Assembly: GCA_040387475.1 (NCBI GenBank)
Contig: JAZKDT010000008.1
Coordinates: 1 to 64,000 of the forward strand
DNA length: 64,000 nucleotides
From: UBA4416 sp040387475
GTDB taxonomy: Bacteria; Bacteroidota; Bacteroidia; B-17B0; Aurantibacillaceae
Reading direction: 5' to 3'
Part shown: positions 25,915 to 34,029 of the stretch, one piece after another
Position numbering within the stretch: position 1 is the stretch's first letter
Layout: each line of letters opens with the position of its first letter
Made by a program: the position numbers and the translations under genes
The notes under the pieces: model-generated
What the model was told of the DNA's origin: nothing
Databases searched by the model: none
What the model saw: only the letters and a program-made list of their open reading frames with translations

Positions 25915-26988
25915 ATGGCAAACCCTAAATTAAAACATATTATCCAAATTGATGGACTCAGATTTTTTGCTGTATTCGGTGTAATTATATCCCATTATGT
26001 ATTAGATCATGTTAACAACGATATTATCCGAAAAATTCCTTTTGGAACGGGTGTAAATCTTTTTTTTGTAATAAGCGGCTATTTAATTACAACTATATTA
26101 TTTAATAAAAAACAAGCCGTAGAAAATGGCTTATCGACATATACAATCGAAATAAAGAATTTTTTCGCCAAAAGAATACTGAGAATTTTTCCTTTATATT
26201 ATATTGTTATTCTATCGCTTTTTATTTTTAACTACCATGAGATAGAGAGTTATTATATGTATTTGGTAACTTTTACCACTAATATTTATATGACTTTTCA
26301 CAATACATATATCGGTAGTAAAACGCATTTATGGTCATTGGCAGTTGAAGAACAATTCTACATTATTTGGCCCTTTATTATTTTCTTTATGAAAAGAAAA
26401 CATTTTCTAAATATTTTTTTGATTTTGCTATTTATATCTCTAGGTAGTAAATTTTACTTTTTGAACTACACAGAATGGCAGATTGGAGCAAATGCTTTTC
26501 TATCCAGTTGTTTCGATGCTCTTTCCTTGGGTGCACTACTGGCGTATTTACAGCTTTACCACATAGTTGTCCTAGAAAAAATTCTTAGTAAAATAGCTCT
26601 GGTTTTTTTAATTTTGTTATACGTGGCATTATTTATCTTTCCTGACTTATTGCCCCAGACATGGAAATCGTTCCTTGGAAATTTTTTTACTTCGATCATA
26701 TACTTCTACATAGTCGGACTTGCATCGCAAAATAAATTTCGTGGTATTGTTAAATATAGTTTGGAGAATAAGGTTGTACTCTATTTAGGTAAAATAAGCT
26801 ATGGAATTTATATAATACACAATTTCATGCCCGAAATGTTTTATTCATTTTTTGCAAAAAAACTCCCTCCTACCGACGAATATGGTATTAAGGTTATTTA
26901 CTGGATATCTTTGACGATTTTATTAGCCTCAATATCATGGTATGTAATTGAAAGGCCAGCGTTGAAGTTAAAAAAATATTTCAATTAA
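25915..26988 (+). CDS. Membrane acyltransferase, OafA/YrhL (acyltransferase 3) family
   Basis: These integral membrane enzymes O-acetylate or acylate cell-surface sugars such as O-antigen, peptidoglycan or exopolysaccharide. The 357 residues show about ten transmembrane helices and the family blocks IDGLRFFAVFGVIISHY (with the catalytic-type His), TGVNLFFVISGYLIT, and HLWSLAVEEQFYIIWP. The upstream in-frame TTG at 25873 lies in the queA terminator and is not used here. The gene is visibly more AT-rich than queA, which may reflect horizontal origin. It converges on the T9SS cargo gene with a 4-bp overlap. The acceptor is unknown. Confidence 0.88.
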   Translation: MANPKLKHIIQIDGLRFFAVFGVIISHYVLDHVNNDIIRKIPFGTGVNLFFVISGYLITTILFNKKQAVENGLSTYTIEIKNFFAKRILRIFPLYYIVILSLFIFNYHEIESYYMYLVTFTTNIYMTFHNTYIGSKTHLWSLAVEEQFYIIWPFIIFFMKRKHFLNIFLILLFISLGSKFYFLNYTEWQIGANAFLSSCFDALSLGALLAYLQLYHIVVLEKILSKIALVFLILLYVALFIFPDLLPQTWKSFLGNFFTSIIYFYIVGLASQNKFRGIVKYSLENKVVLYLGKISYGIYIIHNFMPEMFYSFFAKKLPPTDEYGIKVIYWISLTILLASISWYVIERPALKLKKYFN

Positions 26989-28436
26989 TGAATAACCAAT
27001 ATTTTTTCTACTCTATTAGAAATATGCACAAAATAAATCCCACTTAATAGCTTTTGTGTATCTATAATAAAATGATTGTTAGAAATAAATGAAATTTCAT
27101 CCTTTATTAAAATTTCGTTACTGAAAATATCATATAATTTAATGACGGATTTTCGAATATCAGTCGCAAAAATAAAATTGATTTCACTAGCAGTCGGGTT
27201 AGGATATTTTTTAACCAGACTCTCTTTTAATTCCCTCTCGTAAACTGAAACTATGCTAAAATTACCGCCGACTAAGTTTGAATCTGTTTTAACAAAATAA
27301 ACTTCAGACAAAAGCGAATTATACCCTTTTGTGTATCCTAAACAAGCATATCCCTTATCTTTTGTTGCAATTATTTTGTAGGTTTCATCGTTATCAATTG
27401 AACCATAATCGGTACCATTAAGATAACCCAGATTATTAGTCCATTCAAAGAGTTTAAATTGTAGATTAAAGCCTGAAAAAAATTCTTTCTCCATGAAACC
27501 GATAATATTCGGGCTTCTTTTTGAAAATACTAAAGATGTGAATTCTTCATTATAACCAGGATATCCGTGTTCTTGATGTGAGAGTTGAGTCCCAATGTTA
27601 TCCGATTTTATTGCGTAACCATCAAGTTTCCCAACTCCAAAAGAGGATGTTCCTCCAGCGATAAAAAATTCGCCATTTGGATGCTCTATAATTTCATTTC
27701 CAAAATCTTCTCCACTTCCTCCGTAAAATTTACGCCATAAAGTGTCGCCAATTGTATTTAATTTAAACACCCATACATCTCCGGAATCGACATCATTATA
27801 ACTCTTCGTATAACCGGTTAAAGCATAATTACCATCGGCCGTTTGTATCACCGATTTAAACTCGTCATCATTTGCTCCTCCATAAGTTCTTGTCCATAAA
27901 GTGTCTCCATTCGCATCTGTTTTTACAACATACCCATCTGCATTGCCATTTCCATAGCTGTAAGTTGTTCCGCCAATGATGAATCCACCGTCGGTTGTTG
28001 CCTGCAAACTATTCGCAAAATCCCAGTCAGCACCGCCAATTGTTTTTTGCCACACCAGGTTTCCGTTTTTATCAGCCTTCACTAAATACATGTCATAACC
28101 CCCTACTCCGCTTGAACTTGTATAGCCCGCCATAACATAGCCCGAATCGGATGTTAACTGAACTATACTTTTACCTATTTCGTTACTCACTCCGCCAAAA
28201 GATTTTTCAAATTTTACCTGACCCATACTGTCAAGTTTCAACAAATACATATCTGTATTCCCTTGTCCAAAACTGCTGGTAGAACCGGTTATAATGTATC
28301 CTCCATCCAAAGTCTGCTTTACATCATATCCTACATCATAACCATTACCACCGTAAGTGCAGTAAAATTTACTAGGTGGTTGCGCTACAGATACAAGTCC
28401 TGTAACCAACAAAAATGTGATCATAAATTGCTTCAT
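26985..28436 (-). CDS. Secreted beta-propeller-like protein with T9SS C-terminal sorting domain
   Basis: The 483-residue protein has a signal peptide (KQFMITFLLVTGLVSVAQ), then six or seven blades of about 55 residues with the pattern TLDGGYIITGSTSSFG...DMYLLKLD..G...W.K..GG. This is the repeat seen in many Bacteroidota delta-60/propeller-like secreted proteins. The tail from about residue 405 (KKYPNPTASEINFIF, then IKLYDIFSNE and LLSGIYFVHI) is a Por-type A T9SS sorting domain. It should reach the cell surface or medium. It is the last gene of a three-gene minus-strand unit, 6 bp after the beta-barrel gene. Confidence 0.88.
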   Translation of the reverse strand: MKQFMITFLLVTGLVSVAQPPSKFYCTYGGNGYDVGYDVKQTLDGGYIITGSTSSFGQGNTDMYLLKLDSMGQVKFEKSFGGVSNEIGKSIVQLTSDSGYVMAGYTSSSGVGGYDMYLVKADKNGNLVWQKTIGGADWDFANSLQATTDGGFIIGGTTYSYGNGNADGYVVKTDANGDTLWTRTYGGANDDEFKSVIQTADGNYALTGYTKSYNDVDSGDVWVFKLNTIGDTLWRKFYGGSGEDFGNEIIEHPNGEFFIAGGTSSFGVGKLDGYAIKSDNIGTQLSHQEHGYPGYNEEFTSLVFSKRSPNIIGFMEKEFFSGFNLQFKLFEWTNNLGYLNGTDYGSIDNDETYKIIATKDKGYACLGYTKGYNSLLSEVYFVKTDSNLVGGNFSIVSVYERELKESLVKKYPNPTASEINFIFATDIRKSVIKLYDIFSNEILIKDEISFISNNHFIIDTQKLLSGIYFVHISNRVEKILVIH

Positions 28437-28442
28437 GGTAAT

Positions 28443-29690
28443 TTATCGTTTAAATTTTTTAGCAATGCTAATAAATGCTCCTTGTCCGTATGTATTTGCC
28501 GGCGAAATATATCCCTGCAAACTATTGCTTCCCAATTTAAAGAACCAGGAGTTTGAAGTATATGAGAATGCCAAGCCCACATTTAAACGTGCATAACCTC
28601 CGTAACCAACGTGTAATGCGCCAATAAGCTTTGGTGTAAAATGAAACTCTGCATCCGTAAAAAAATAAGGCTTAAAATTAGAATTGAACACATACCTGAA
28701 CCCTGTTGCCAGGTAAAATTTATCAGTGAACTGGATCTTATTCATGATCAGTAAATTTGTAGGAATATTAACATTAAAGGATTCATGCCTGGCATTGGTT
28801 GTATTTTTAATAATGCTATCTCTGTTAATAGCCGATAATGTGGAGTCTTTTAAGTCCAGTAAATTATCAATATGATAACCATCAAATCTAAATGTGGAAT
28901 CGCTACTGTACTGAACACTGTTGTCAAACCAATGCAGAAAACCGATATTGTTAGCATTCACTGTTAATACACTCCCCTTCCCTATTTTACTTTTATAAGG
29001 TGTTTCAAAAAAGATATCGGCGCTTGCGCCAATGCCACAATACGCAAACGGATTTTTGCTTGTATTGGTGTCGCTCAATGCCATGTTAAAATCGGAGTTG
29101 AAGATCAATTCCGTTCCATCTTCATTTGTGTGTAATGACGATCCTTCTTTTGCTTTTACGTAAAACAGCTGTTGGCCTTTTAAAATAGACACCGACACCC
29201 CCACTTTTGCCGTTGTATCAATTTTATGCCATATAAACCCTAATTTTAGTTCCTGGAATCGCAGTGAATTAATGCTGGAGCCAGCTAGATTTTTGGTTTC
29301 GCCCAAATAGGGCTTGTTGCCGTAAAATAAGAGCTGGTAAAAATCTTTGGTATAGGAAGCGTTATAAATGCGCTGATCTTTAAACCCAATTAAGTATGAG
29401 TACTTTGGGTTTCTTCCAAAAAATGCAGAGATATCATAATTCATGATCGCTCCCATCACATTTAAATTTTTCATCGAATTATTCGACGCATCCTTTGTTT
29501 TCTTATCAATGTAACCGCCATAAATAAATTTATTGAGCATTCCATTGTAAATGCCGTTTGAGCCCAATTCATACTCGCCGTTAATGGAAACACTACGTCC
29601 TGTTTTTTCGAAATTTAAAAATTCTGAATTATACTGTGAGAAAACAGATAAGCTACCAAGAAGACAAAATAGTATCAGTCGCGCTTTCAT
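28443..29690 (-). CDS. Predicted outer-membrane beta-barrel protein (DUF5723-like)
   Basis: The start at 29690 gives 415 residues with a signal peptide (KARLILFCLLGSLSVFSQ). An alternative ATG at 29708 would overlap the upstream gene by 17 bp. The mature protein shows regularly alternating amphipathic strands with aromatic ends, a NANNIGFLHWFDNS element typical of DUF5723 (DUF5723/PorV-like barrel proteins of Bacteroidota), and a strand-rich end (SYTSNSWFFKLGSNSLQGYI, then GAFISIAKKF). It is likely an outer-membrane barrel. It follows the lipoprotein gene with a 1-bp gap and precedes the T9SS cargo gene, suggesting a joint surface role. Confidence 0.75.
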   Translation of the reverse strand: MKARLILFCLLGSLSVFSQYNSEFLNFEKTGRSVSINGEYELGSNGIYNGMLNKFIYGGYIDKKTKDASNNSMKNLNVMGAIMNYDISAFFGRNPKYSYLIGFKDQRIYNASYTKDFYQLLFYGNKPYLGETKNLAGSSINSLRFQELKLGFIWHKIDTTAKVGVSVSILKGQQLFYVKAKEGSSLHTNEDGTELIFNSDFNMALSDTNTSKNPFAYCGIGASADIFFETPYKSKIGKGSVLTVNANNIGFLHWFDNSVQYSSDSTFRFDGYHIDNLLDLKDSTLSAINRDSIIKNTTNARHESFNVNIPTNLLIMNKIQFTDKFYLATGFRYVFNSNFKPYFFTDAEFHFTPKLIGALHVGYGGYARLNVGLAFSYTSNSWFFKLGSNSLQGYISPANTYGQGAFISIAKKFKR

Positions 29691-29691
29691 T

Positions 29692-31290
29692 TTATTTAGA
29701 ACTTGCATTATAGTTTAAGTACCCATGAACGACAAGATCTAAATAACTATCCTCGTTAATTTTTATCGGTGTTGGTTGATTTGGCAAAAATAAATAACTC
29801 ACAAATTTAATTTGTTTACACTGGGTTAAATTAGTGATCTTGGTTTTATTAAACACCGCTTCCAGTTTTGAATCGACATAATTTAACACCACATTATTAC
29901 CGTCAGTAATTGCCGATTCAATAATATTTTGGCCGGGAACAAATAATGAATCAATAATTTGATTTTGATCATTCATCATATATCCTTGAATTTGAGCTCT
30001 GAAAGGATAATTATTACGGGTTTGCACAATGATCTCGCAGGTGTTAACGTCATTTAATTCTTTCAATTGTGTCAAATCAACTTTTGAATAACTCTGTAAA
30101 CTAAAATAGTCAGCCGATAAGGCAAGCGGAATGTCAATGTCGGCAATAACCTTTAAACCTCTGCCATAAAAAGCGAAATCGTTTCCTGCCGAAATGTTAC
30201 CTAAAGGATTGAGTGTGGCGTCGATAGAATAACCGAAGTAATTTGGTAAATTTTGAAGAAATGAATTTAAATTAGAGTTAGACGAATTGATGTTAATTTG
30301 TTTAATCCATGGAAATACAGGGTTTGACGGGTTACCTGTTTTATTGGCCCGGTTAACATTTATGGACTGTAAAAGGTTTCCCGAATTAAGCGTTACTACA
30401 TTTGGCGGCGATGTTTTTATAGATCTTAAATTATTAATAGAGCTGGTCATTTCAATTCCAAATTCATTCACAATTCTAAAATTAATTGCCGACTGAGTCA
30501 ACATTAAGTTACTGGGATTAAAATTTGAAAGTAATCCCAGGGATGAGGAATCCGGCCCAAAAGACAGGTCCTGTTGTCCAAAATAACCCTGCACATATTC
30601 AGGTACGACGTCTTCAAATTTTAATTCGATCAATAAACCTTCACCCGGGTGCAAGGTGTCAGCTACGCCACTTGCATCAGTACTAATTGTATAAGTTTGA
30701 ACAAGGGTATTAACCGTATTGCCTGTTTGCCCGGTTAAATTAATATTATAACCATCTAATAAATGGGTCTTAACGAACGATGAGTTACCAGGTATGATCT
30801 GAGTTACAGTTAATGGAGTTCCCCATAACGTGGCTGAATTTATAATATAGCTGAACTTTAAAGGTTGGGCGTATGTGTTATTATAGGTTATTTTTAAAGC
30901 TCCTGATCTCACAATAGCTCTATTAAGTTCAACTCCATTGCTAATATCAAATTTGATCTCCTTATCACCAACCGTGGCGTTATCCATAAGAAGCATTCCG
31001 GCGTTTAAACTTTGAGGAAAAAAGAAACTATAGCCCGCTTTAATGGTTGTATCGGGTAATTTAACCAGACTATCCATGGTGAAGTTGATCAGGTCTTTAC
31101 TAAAGGCGATGTGTAAAAGACCATTGGGATCGGCTTTAAAAATAGTATCACCAAAAAAATTGCTAATATTTAGATGGCTTTTTGCCAACGGAATTGCCAA
31201 ATCAACGTCCCAACTGGTTTCTTTTTTACAGGCAACCAAAGAAATCAATGAAATAACGGCAACAGTAAATGATTTTTGTAAAAATCGCAT
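29692..31290 (-). CDS. Large lipoprotein, first gene of an envelope operon
   Basis: The 532-residue product starts with a lipoprotein signal peptide ending in a good lipobox (LISLVAC, Cys21) followed by KK. The remainder is beta-rich and Asn/Ser-rich, without a family I recognise by name. Repeated patterns such as LPDTTIKAGYSF, GEGLLIELKFEDVVP and FRAQIQGYMMND suggest tandem beta-sandwich domains. It is translated first in the unit lipoprotein, beta-barrel, T9SS cargo, so it may be the lipid-anchored partner of the barrel. The -7 box sits 4 bp before the ATG, implying a leaderless or nearly leaderless transcript. Confidence 0.75.
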   Translation of the reverse strand: MRFLQKSFTVAVISLISLVACKKETSWDVDLAIPLAKSHLNISNFFGDTIFKADPNGLLHIAFSKDLINFTMDSLVKLPDTTIKAGYSFFFPQSLNAGMLLMDNATVGDKEIKFDISNGVELNRAIVRSGALKITYNNTYAQPLKFSYIINSATLWGTPLTVTQIIPGNSSFVKTHLLDGYNINLTGQTGNTVNTLVQTYTISTDASGVADTLHPGEGLLIELKFEDVVPEYVQGYFGQQDLSFGPDSSSLGLLSNFNPSNLMLTQSAINFRIVNEFGIEMTSSINNLRSIKTSPPNVVTLNSGNLLQSINVNRANKTGNPSNPVFPWIKQININSSNSNLNSFLQNLPNYFGYSIDATLNPLGNISAGNDFAFYGRGLKVIADIDIPLALSADYFSLQSYSKVDLTQLKELNDVNTCEIIVQTRNNYPFRAQIQGYMMNDQNQIIDSLFVPGQNIIESAITDGNNVVLNYVDSKLEAVFNKTKITNLTQCKQIKFVSYLFLPNQPTPIKINEDSYLDLVVHGYLNYNASSK

Positions 31291-31294
31291 ATTA

Positions 31295-31302
31295 CAAACT
31301 TA
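31295..31302 (-). promoter_or_regulatory. -7 box of the lipoprotein operon
   Basis: The reverse strand reads TAAGTTTG, then TAAT and the ATG. A TTG lies 20 bp upstream on that strand. The expected transcription start therefore falls at or next to the start codon. Confidence 0.55.
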
Positions 31303-31342
31303 GCCATTTTTTAACATAATAACAATCAAATATTTGGCAAAG

Positions 31343-31378
31343 TTTTTGATAAACAGTTTTATAAAAATGCTACTTTTG
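31343..31378 (+). promoter_or_regulatory. Promoter of the membrane protein gene at 31384
   Basis: TTTTTG ends at 31348 and TACTTTTG spans 31371-31378, with a 22-bp spacer. The ATG is only 5 bp further, so the transcript would be leaderless or nearly so. Confidence 0.5.
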
Positions 31379-31383
31379 TTATA

Positions 31384-31821
31384 ATGCTATATTCGTTTAG
31401 ATTTTTTTTGAGTTGGATAATTTCTGCGGTACTGATGTATGTAGCCTTTTATGTGTGGCACGGATTGTTTTTAAATGATCTCAACCGTATTTCTTTTCCT
31501 TTAGTCATATTTTTAGGGCTTGCTGCTTTAGTTTATTTGGTCATCTCTTTTGTGCTTTATAGAACTTACGAATCTAAATTTTTAACGAAGTATGTTTCGC
31601 AGCCCATGTTAAGAGGCGTTGTTAGTGGATTAATACTTGGTTTTGTTTTGTTTGCGGTTGTGGCAGTGTTAGGTATCTCTTTTACCAATTATGTGAGTGC
31701 CACTTATCTGATGGCCGACTGCGCCTGGCAAATCGTGGAACAAATTATTGGCGGATTAATCATTGGTTTAGGAAAAATCATCATATTTGAACCTGTTCCG
31801 GAATTGATACACCGCGACTAA
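31384..31821 (+). CDS. Hypothetical four-helix membrane protein
   Basis: The 145-residue protein has four hydrophobic helices at about residues 7-27, 40-62, 78-100 and 118-136. The second and third are separated by a basic loop (LYRTYESKFLTKYVSQPML). The last helix is Gly/Ile-rich (IIGGLIIGLGKIIIF). I do not recognise a family. It diverges from the lipoprotein operon across 93 bp and converges with rarA, overlapping it by 4 bp. It has its own promoter with almost no leader. Confidence 0.7.
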   Translation: MLYSFRFFLSWIISAVLMYVAFYVWHGLFLNDLNRISFPLVIFLGLAALVYLVISFVLYRTYESKFLTKYVSQPMLRGVVSGLILGFVLFAVVAVLGISFTNYVSATYLMADCAWQIVEQIIGGLIIGLGKIIIFEPVPELIHRD

Positions 31822-33092
31822 TAATTGTACTTATCTTTCCATCTTTCTTTTAAAAACTGTTTTAAGTCTCTTTCTCTTGAGTATTCTGAAGGGTTGTAAA
31901 ACGTGGTTCCACTAATTTCATTTGGCAAAAATTCCTGAGCCACAAAATGATTATCGTAATCATGAGAGTATTTGTACTCGTCTCCATAACCTAACTCTTT
32001 CATTAATTTAGTAGGAGCATTTCTTAAATGTAAAGGAACCGGTAAATCTCCTGATTTTTTAATCTCTTGTTGAGCCAAATTAATAGCCATGTAACTACTG
32101 TTACTTTTAGTTGAACACGCAAGATAAGTTGTAGCCTGCGCTAAAATGATGCGGCTTTCGGGATAGCCAATAACATTAACTGCCTGGAAACAATTATTGG
32201 CAATAACCAACGCTGTGGGATTTGCATTTCCGATATCTTCTGATGCCAGTATTAATAACCTCCTGGCAATAAATGACGGATCCTCTCCTCCATCAATCAT
32301 ACGGGCTAACCAATATACAGCTCCATTTGGGTCTGACCCGCGAATAGATTTGATAAAGGCTGAAATAATATCGTAGTGTTGTTCGCCCGACTTATCATAC
32401 AAGGCAAGGTTTTGCTGAATATATTTTTTAACCAGGTCGTCGGTTACTACTATTTCGGCAGCATCTATACAATTAATCACAATTTCCAGGGCATTCAATA
32501 ATTTTCTGCCATCGCCACCCGAAATTCTGAGTAAAGCTTCTGTCTCTTTTAGTGTAATGTTTTTACGCTTCAGTATATCATCATTTGCAATGGCATTATT
32601 TAATAATTGAATCAAATCAAGCTTCGTAAGATGCTTTAAAACAACTACTTGACATCTGGATAAAAGCGCGGGTATGACTTCAAATGATGGATTCTCAGTG
32701 GTAGCGCCAATTAATGTAACTATACCTTTTTCAACTGCATTTAAAAGCGAATCCTGTTGCGATTTACTAAAGCGATGAATTTCATCTATGAATAACACCG
32801 GTTTTTCCTGTTTAAAAAAACCACCATCCTGCGATGCTTTTTCAATCACTTCTCTTACATCTTTTACCCCTGAATTAATGGCACTTAAAGAATAAAAAGG
32901 GCGCTTTAAGGTTTGAGAAATGATTTGCGCTAAGGTTGTTTTTCCCACTCCCGGAGGTCCCCATAAAATAATGGACGGCAATAAATTTTGTTCAATAGAT
33001 CTTCTTAGTGCTGATTCTTTTCCAATAATATGTTCCTGGCCTATATAATGGTCGAGATTATTTGGTCTTACTCGCTCTGCTAGTGGTTGCAT
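31818..33092 (-). CDS. rarA: Replication-associated recombination protein A (AAA+ ATPase)
   Basis: RarA (MgsA) is a clamp-loader-like AAA+ ATPase that works at stalled replication forks with SSB and RecA. The chosen start at 33092 begins MQPLAERVRPNNLDHYIGQ, the family N-terminus; the ATG at 33131 would add 13 unrelated residues. Walker A is GPPGVGKTT, Walker B is VLFIDEIHRF, sensor 1 is LIGATTENPSFEV, and the box ALLSRCQVVVL carries the arginine finger. The C-terminal MgsA domain includes SAFIKSIRGSDPNGAVYWLARM. The 424-residue length is normal. It stands alone. Confidence 0.94.
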   Translation of the reverse strand: MQPLAERVRPNNLDHYIGQEHIIGKESALRRSIEQNLLPSIILWGPPGVGKTTLAQIISQTLKRPFYSLSAINSGVKDVREVIEKASQDGGFFKQEKPVLFIDEIHRFSKSQQDSLLNAVEKGIVTLIGATTENPSFEVIPALLSRCQVVVLKHLTKLDLIQLLNNAIANDDILKRKNITLKETEALLRISGGDGRKLLNALEIVINCIDAAEIVVTDDLVKKYIQQNLALYDKSGEQHYDIISAFIKSIRGSDPNGAVYWLARMIDGGEDPSFIARRLLILASEDIGNANPTALVIANNCFQAVNVIGYPESRIILAQATTYLACSTKSNSSYMAINLAQQEIKKSGDLPVPLHLRNAPTKLMKELGYGDEYKYSHDYDNHFVAQEFLPNEISGTTFYNPSEYSRERDLKQFLKERWKDKYNY

Positions 33093-33244
33093 GATAATGA
33101 TATATCCAATAAAGATACCATCATTTAACATATATGAATGCTACAAAACGTAGATTATGATGCTAAAATTTACTAAATAAATTGTAAACACTCTAAATAT
33201 GGCATCATTATTTCATTAAATTTACCACAATAAAAAATTAAACA

Positions 33245-33709
33245 ATGAACTTAAAACACATCATCATCTCGGCCTCTGTTTTAACAGTTGGAATACTAAG
33301 TATGAATGCCATCAAAAAAGGCGAACCAAAAGATAGCGTAGATAAACGTAAGTTTATAGTTACGATGACGGAAGTAAAGGAAGGCACACCGCCTAAAAAA
33401 GGTGTAGAAGATGAAATAGAATTTAAAACGGGTAAGATGTTCAGCCAGTTCTTATTTGATAAATTAGAATATAAATGGATCAAATACGAAGTGATTAAAG
33501 ATTCTACGTACACGGATGAAGAGCAAAATGAAAATCATTATTCAGAAGTCGAAATATCCACGACGGATGATAGCGACCAAACCATGATTATGAAATGTGT
33601 TGTCGATAATTATGATATTAGCGGAGATATCAAGATCACTAAAAAAGACAAGCTTAAAAAGAAATTTGAATTCTCCGGCAAAGAAAAAGCAGGCAAGAAA
33701 AAGAAATAA
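33245..33709 (+). CDS. Hypothetical secreted or membrane-anchored protein
   Basis: The 154 residues begin with a signal-anchor-like helix (HIIISASVLTVGILSMNAI). The rest is highly charged: a beta-containing middle (FKTGKMFSQFLFDKLEYKWIKYEV), an acidic stretch (TDEEQNENHYSEVE, TTDDSDQ), and a Lys-rich end (KKDKLKKKF, KEKAGKKKK). I recognise no family. It has a strong terminator just after the stop and stands between divergent rarA and the E1 gene, so it is monocistronic. Confidence 0.65.
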   Translation: MNLKHIIISASVLTVGILSMNAIKKGEPKDSVDKRKFIVTMTEVKEGTPPKKGVEDEIEFKTGKMFSQFLFDKLEYKWIKYEVIKDSTYTDEEQNENHYSEVEISTTDDSDQTMIMKCVVDNYDISGDIKITKKDKLKKKFEFSGKEKAGKKKK

Positions 33710-33719
33710 TCATACTGAT

Positions 33720-33760
33720 AAACTACAAAAGGCTGTAAATATTACAGCCTTTTGTAGTTT
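33720..33760 (+). terminator. Rho-independent terminator
   Basis: A perfect 19-bp stem (AAACTACAAAAGGCTGTAA paired with its complement at 33742-33760) and a 3-base loop, starting 10 bp after the preceding stop. It is the longest perfect stem of its kind in the window. Confidence 0.85.
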
Positions 33761-33981
33761 ATATAGTTTTTTTACCTGTATGTTCAACATACGAAAAAGC
33801 TGATTTTATTGGATGTATTTATTTTAATCGGTTGAATACGGGTTAAAATTAAACCATTCACGAAGTTCATTTATGTCAAAAAAACTGGTCATAAAATCCA
33901 AATAGCGATAAGTTCACGTAAATGTTGCTTATAATCTATATTTTTCGGCATTTTTTTAGCTTAAAAATAAGATTAAACTCT

Positions 33982-34011
33982 TTTGTTTTTCCCGCCAAAA
34001 AATTATATTTG
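33982..34011 (+). promoter_or_regulatory. Promoter of the E1 fusion gene
   Basis: TTTG at 33982-33985, an 18-bp spacer and TATATTTG at 34004-34011. The ATG follows 18 bp later. The rest of the 33761-34029 interval is AT-rich with no other recognisable element. Confidence 0.65.
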
Positions 34012-34029
34012 TAAGATAAGGGAATTACT

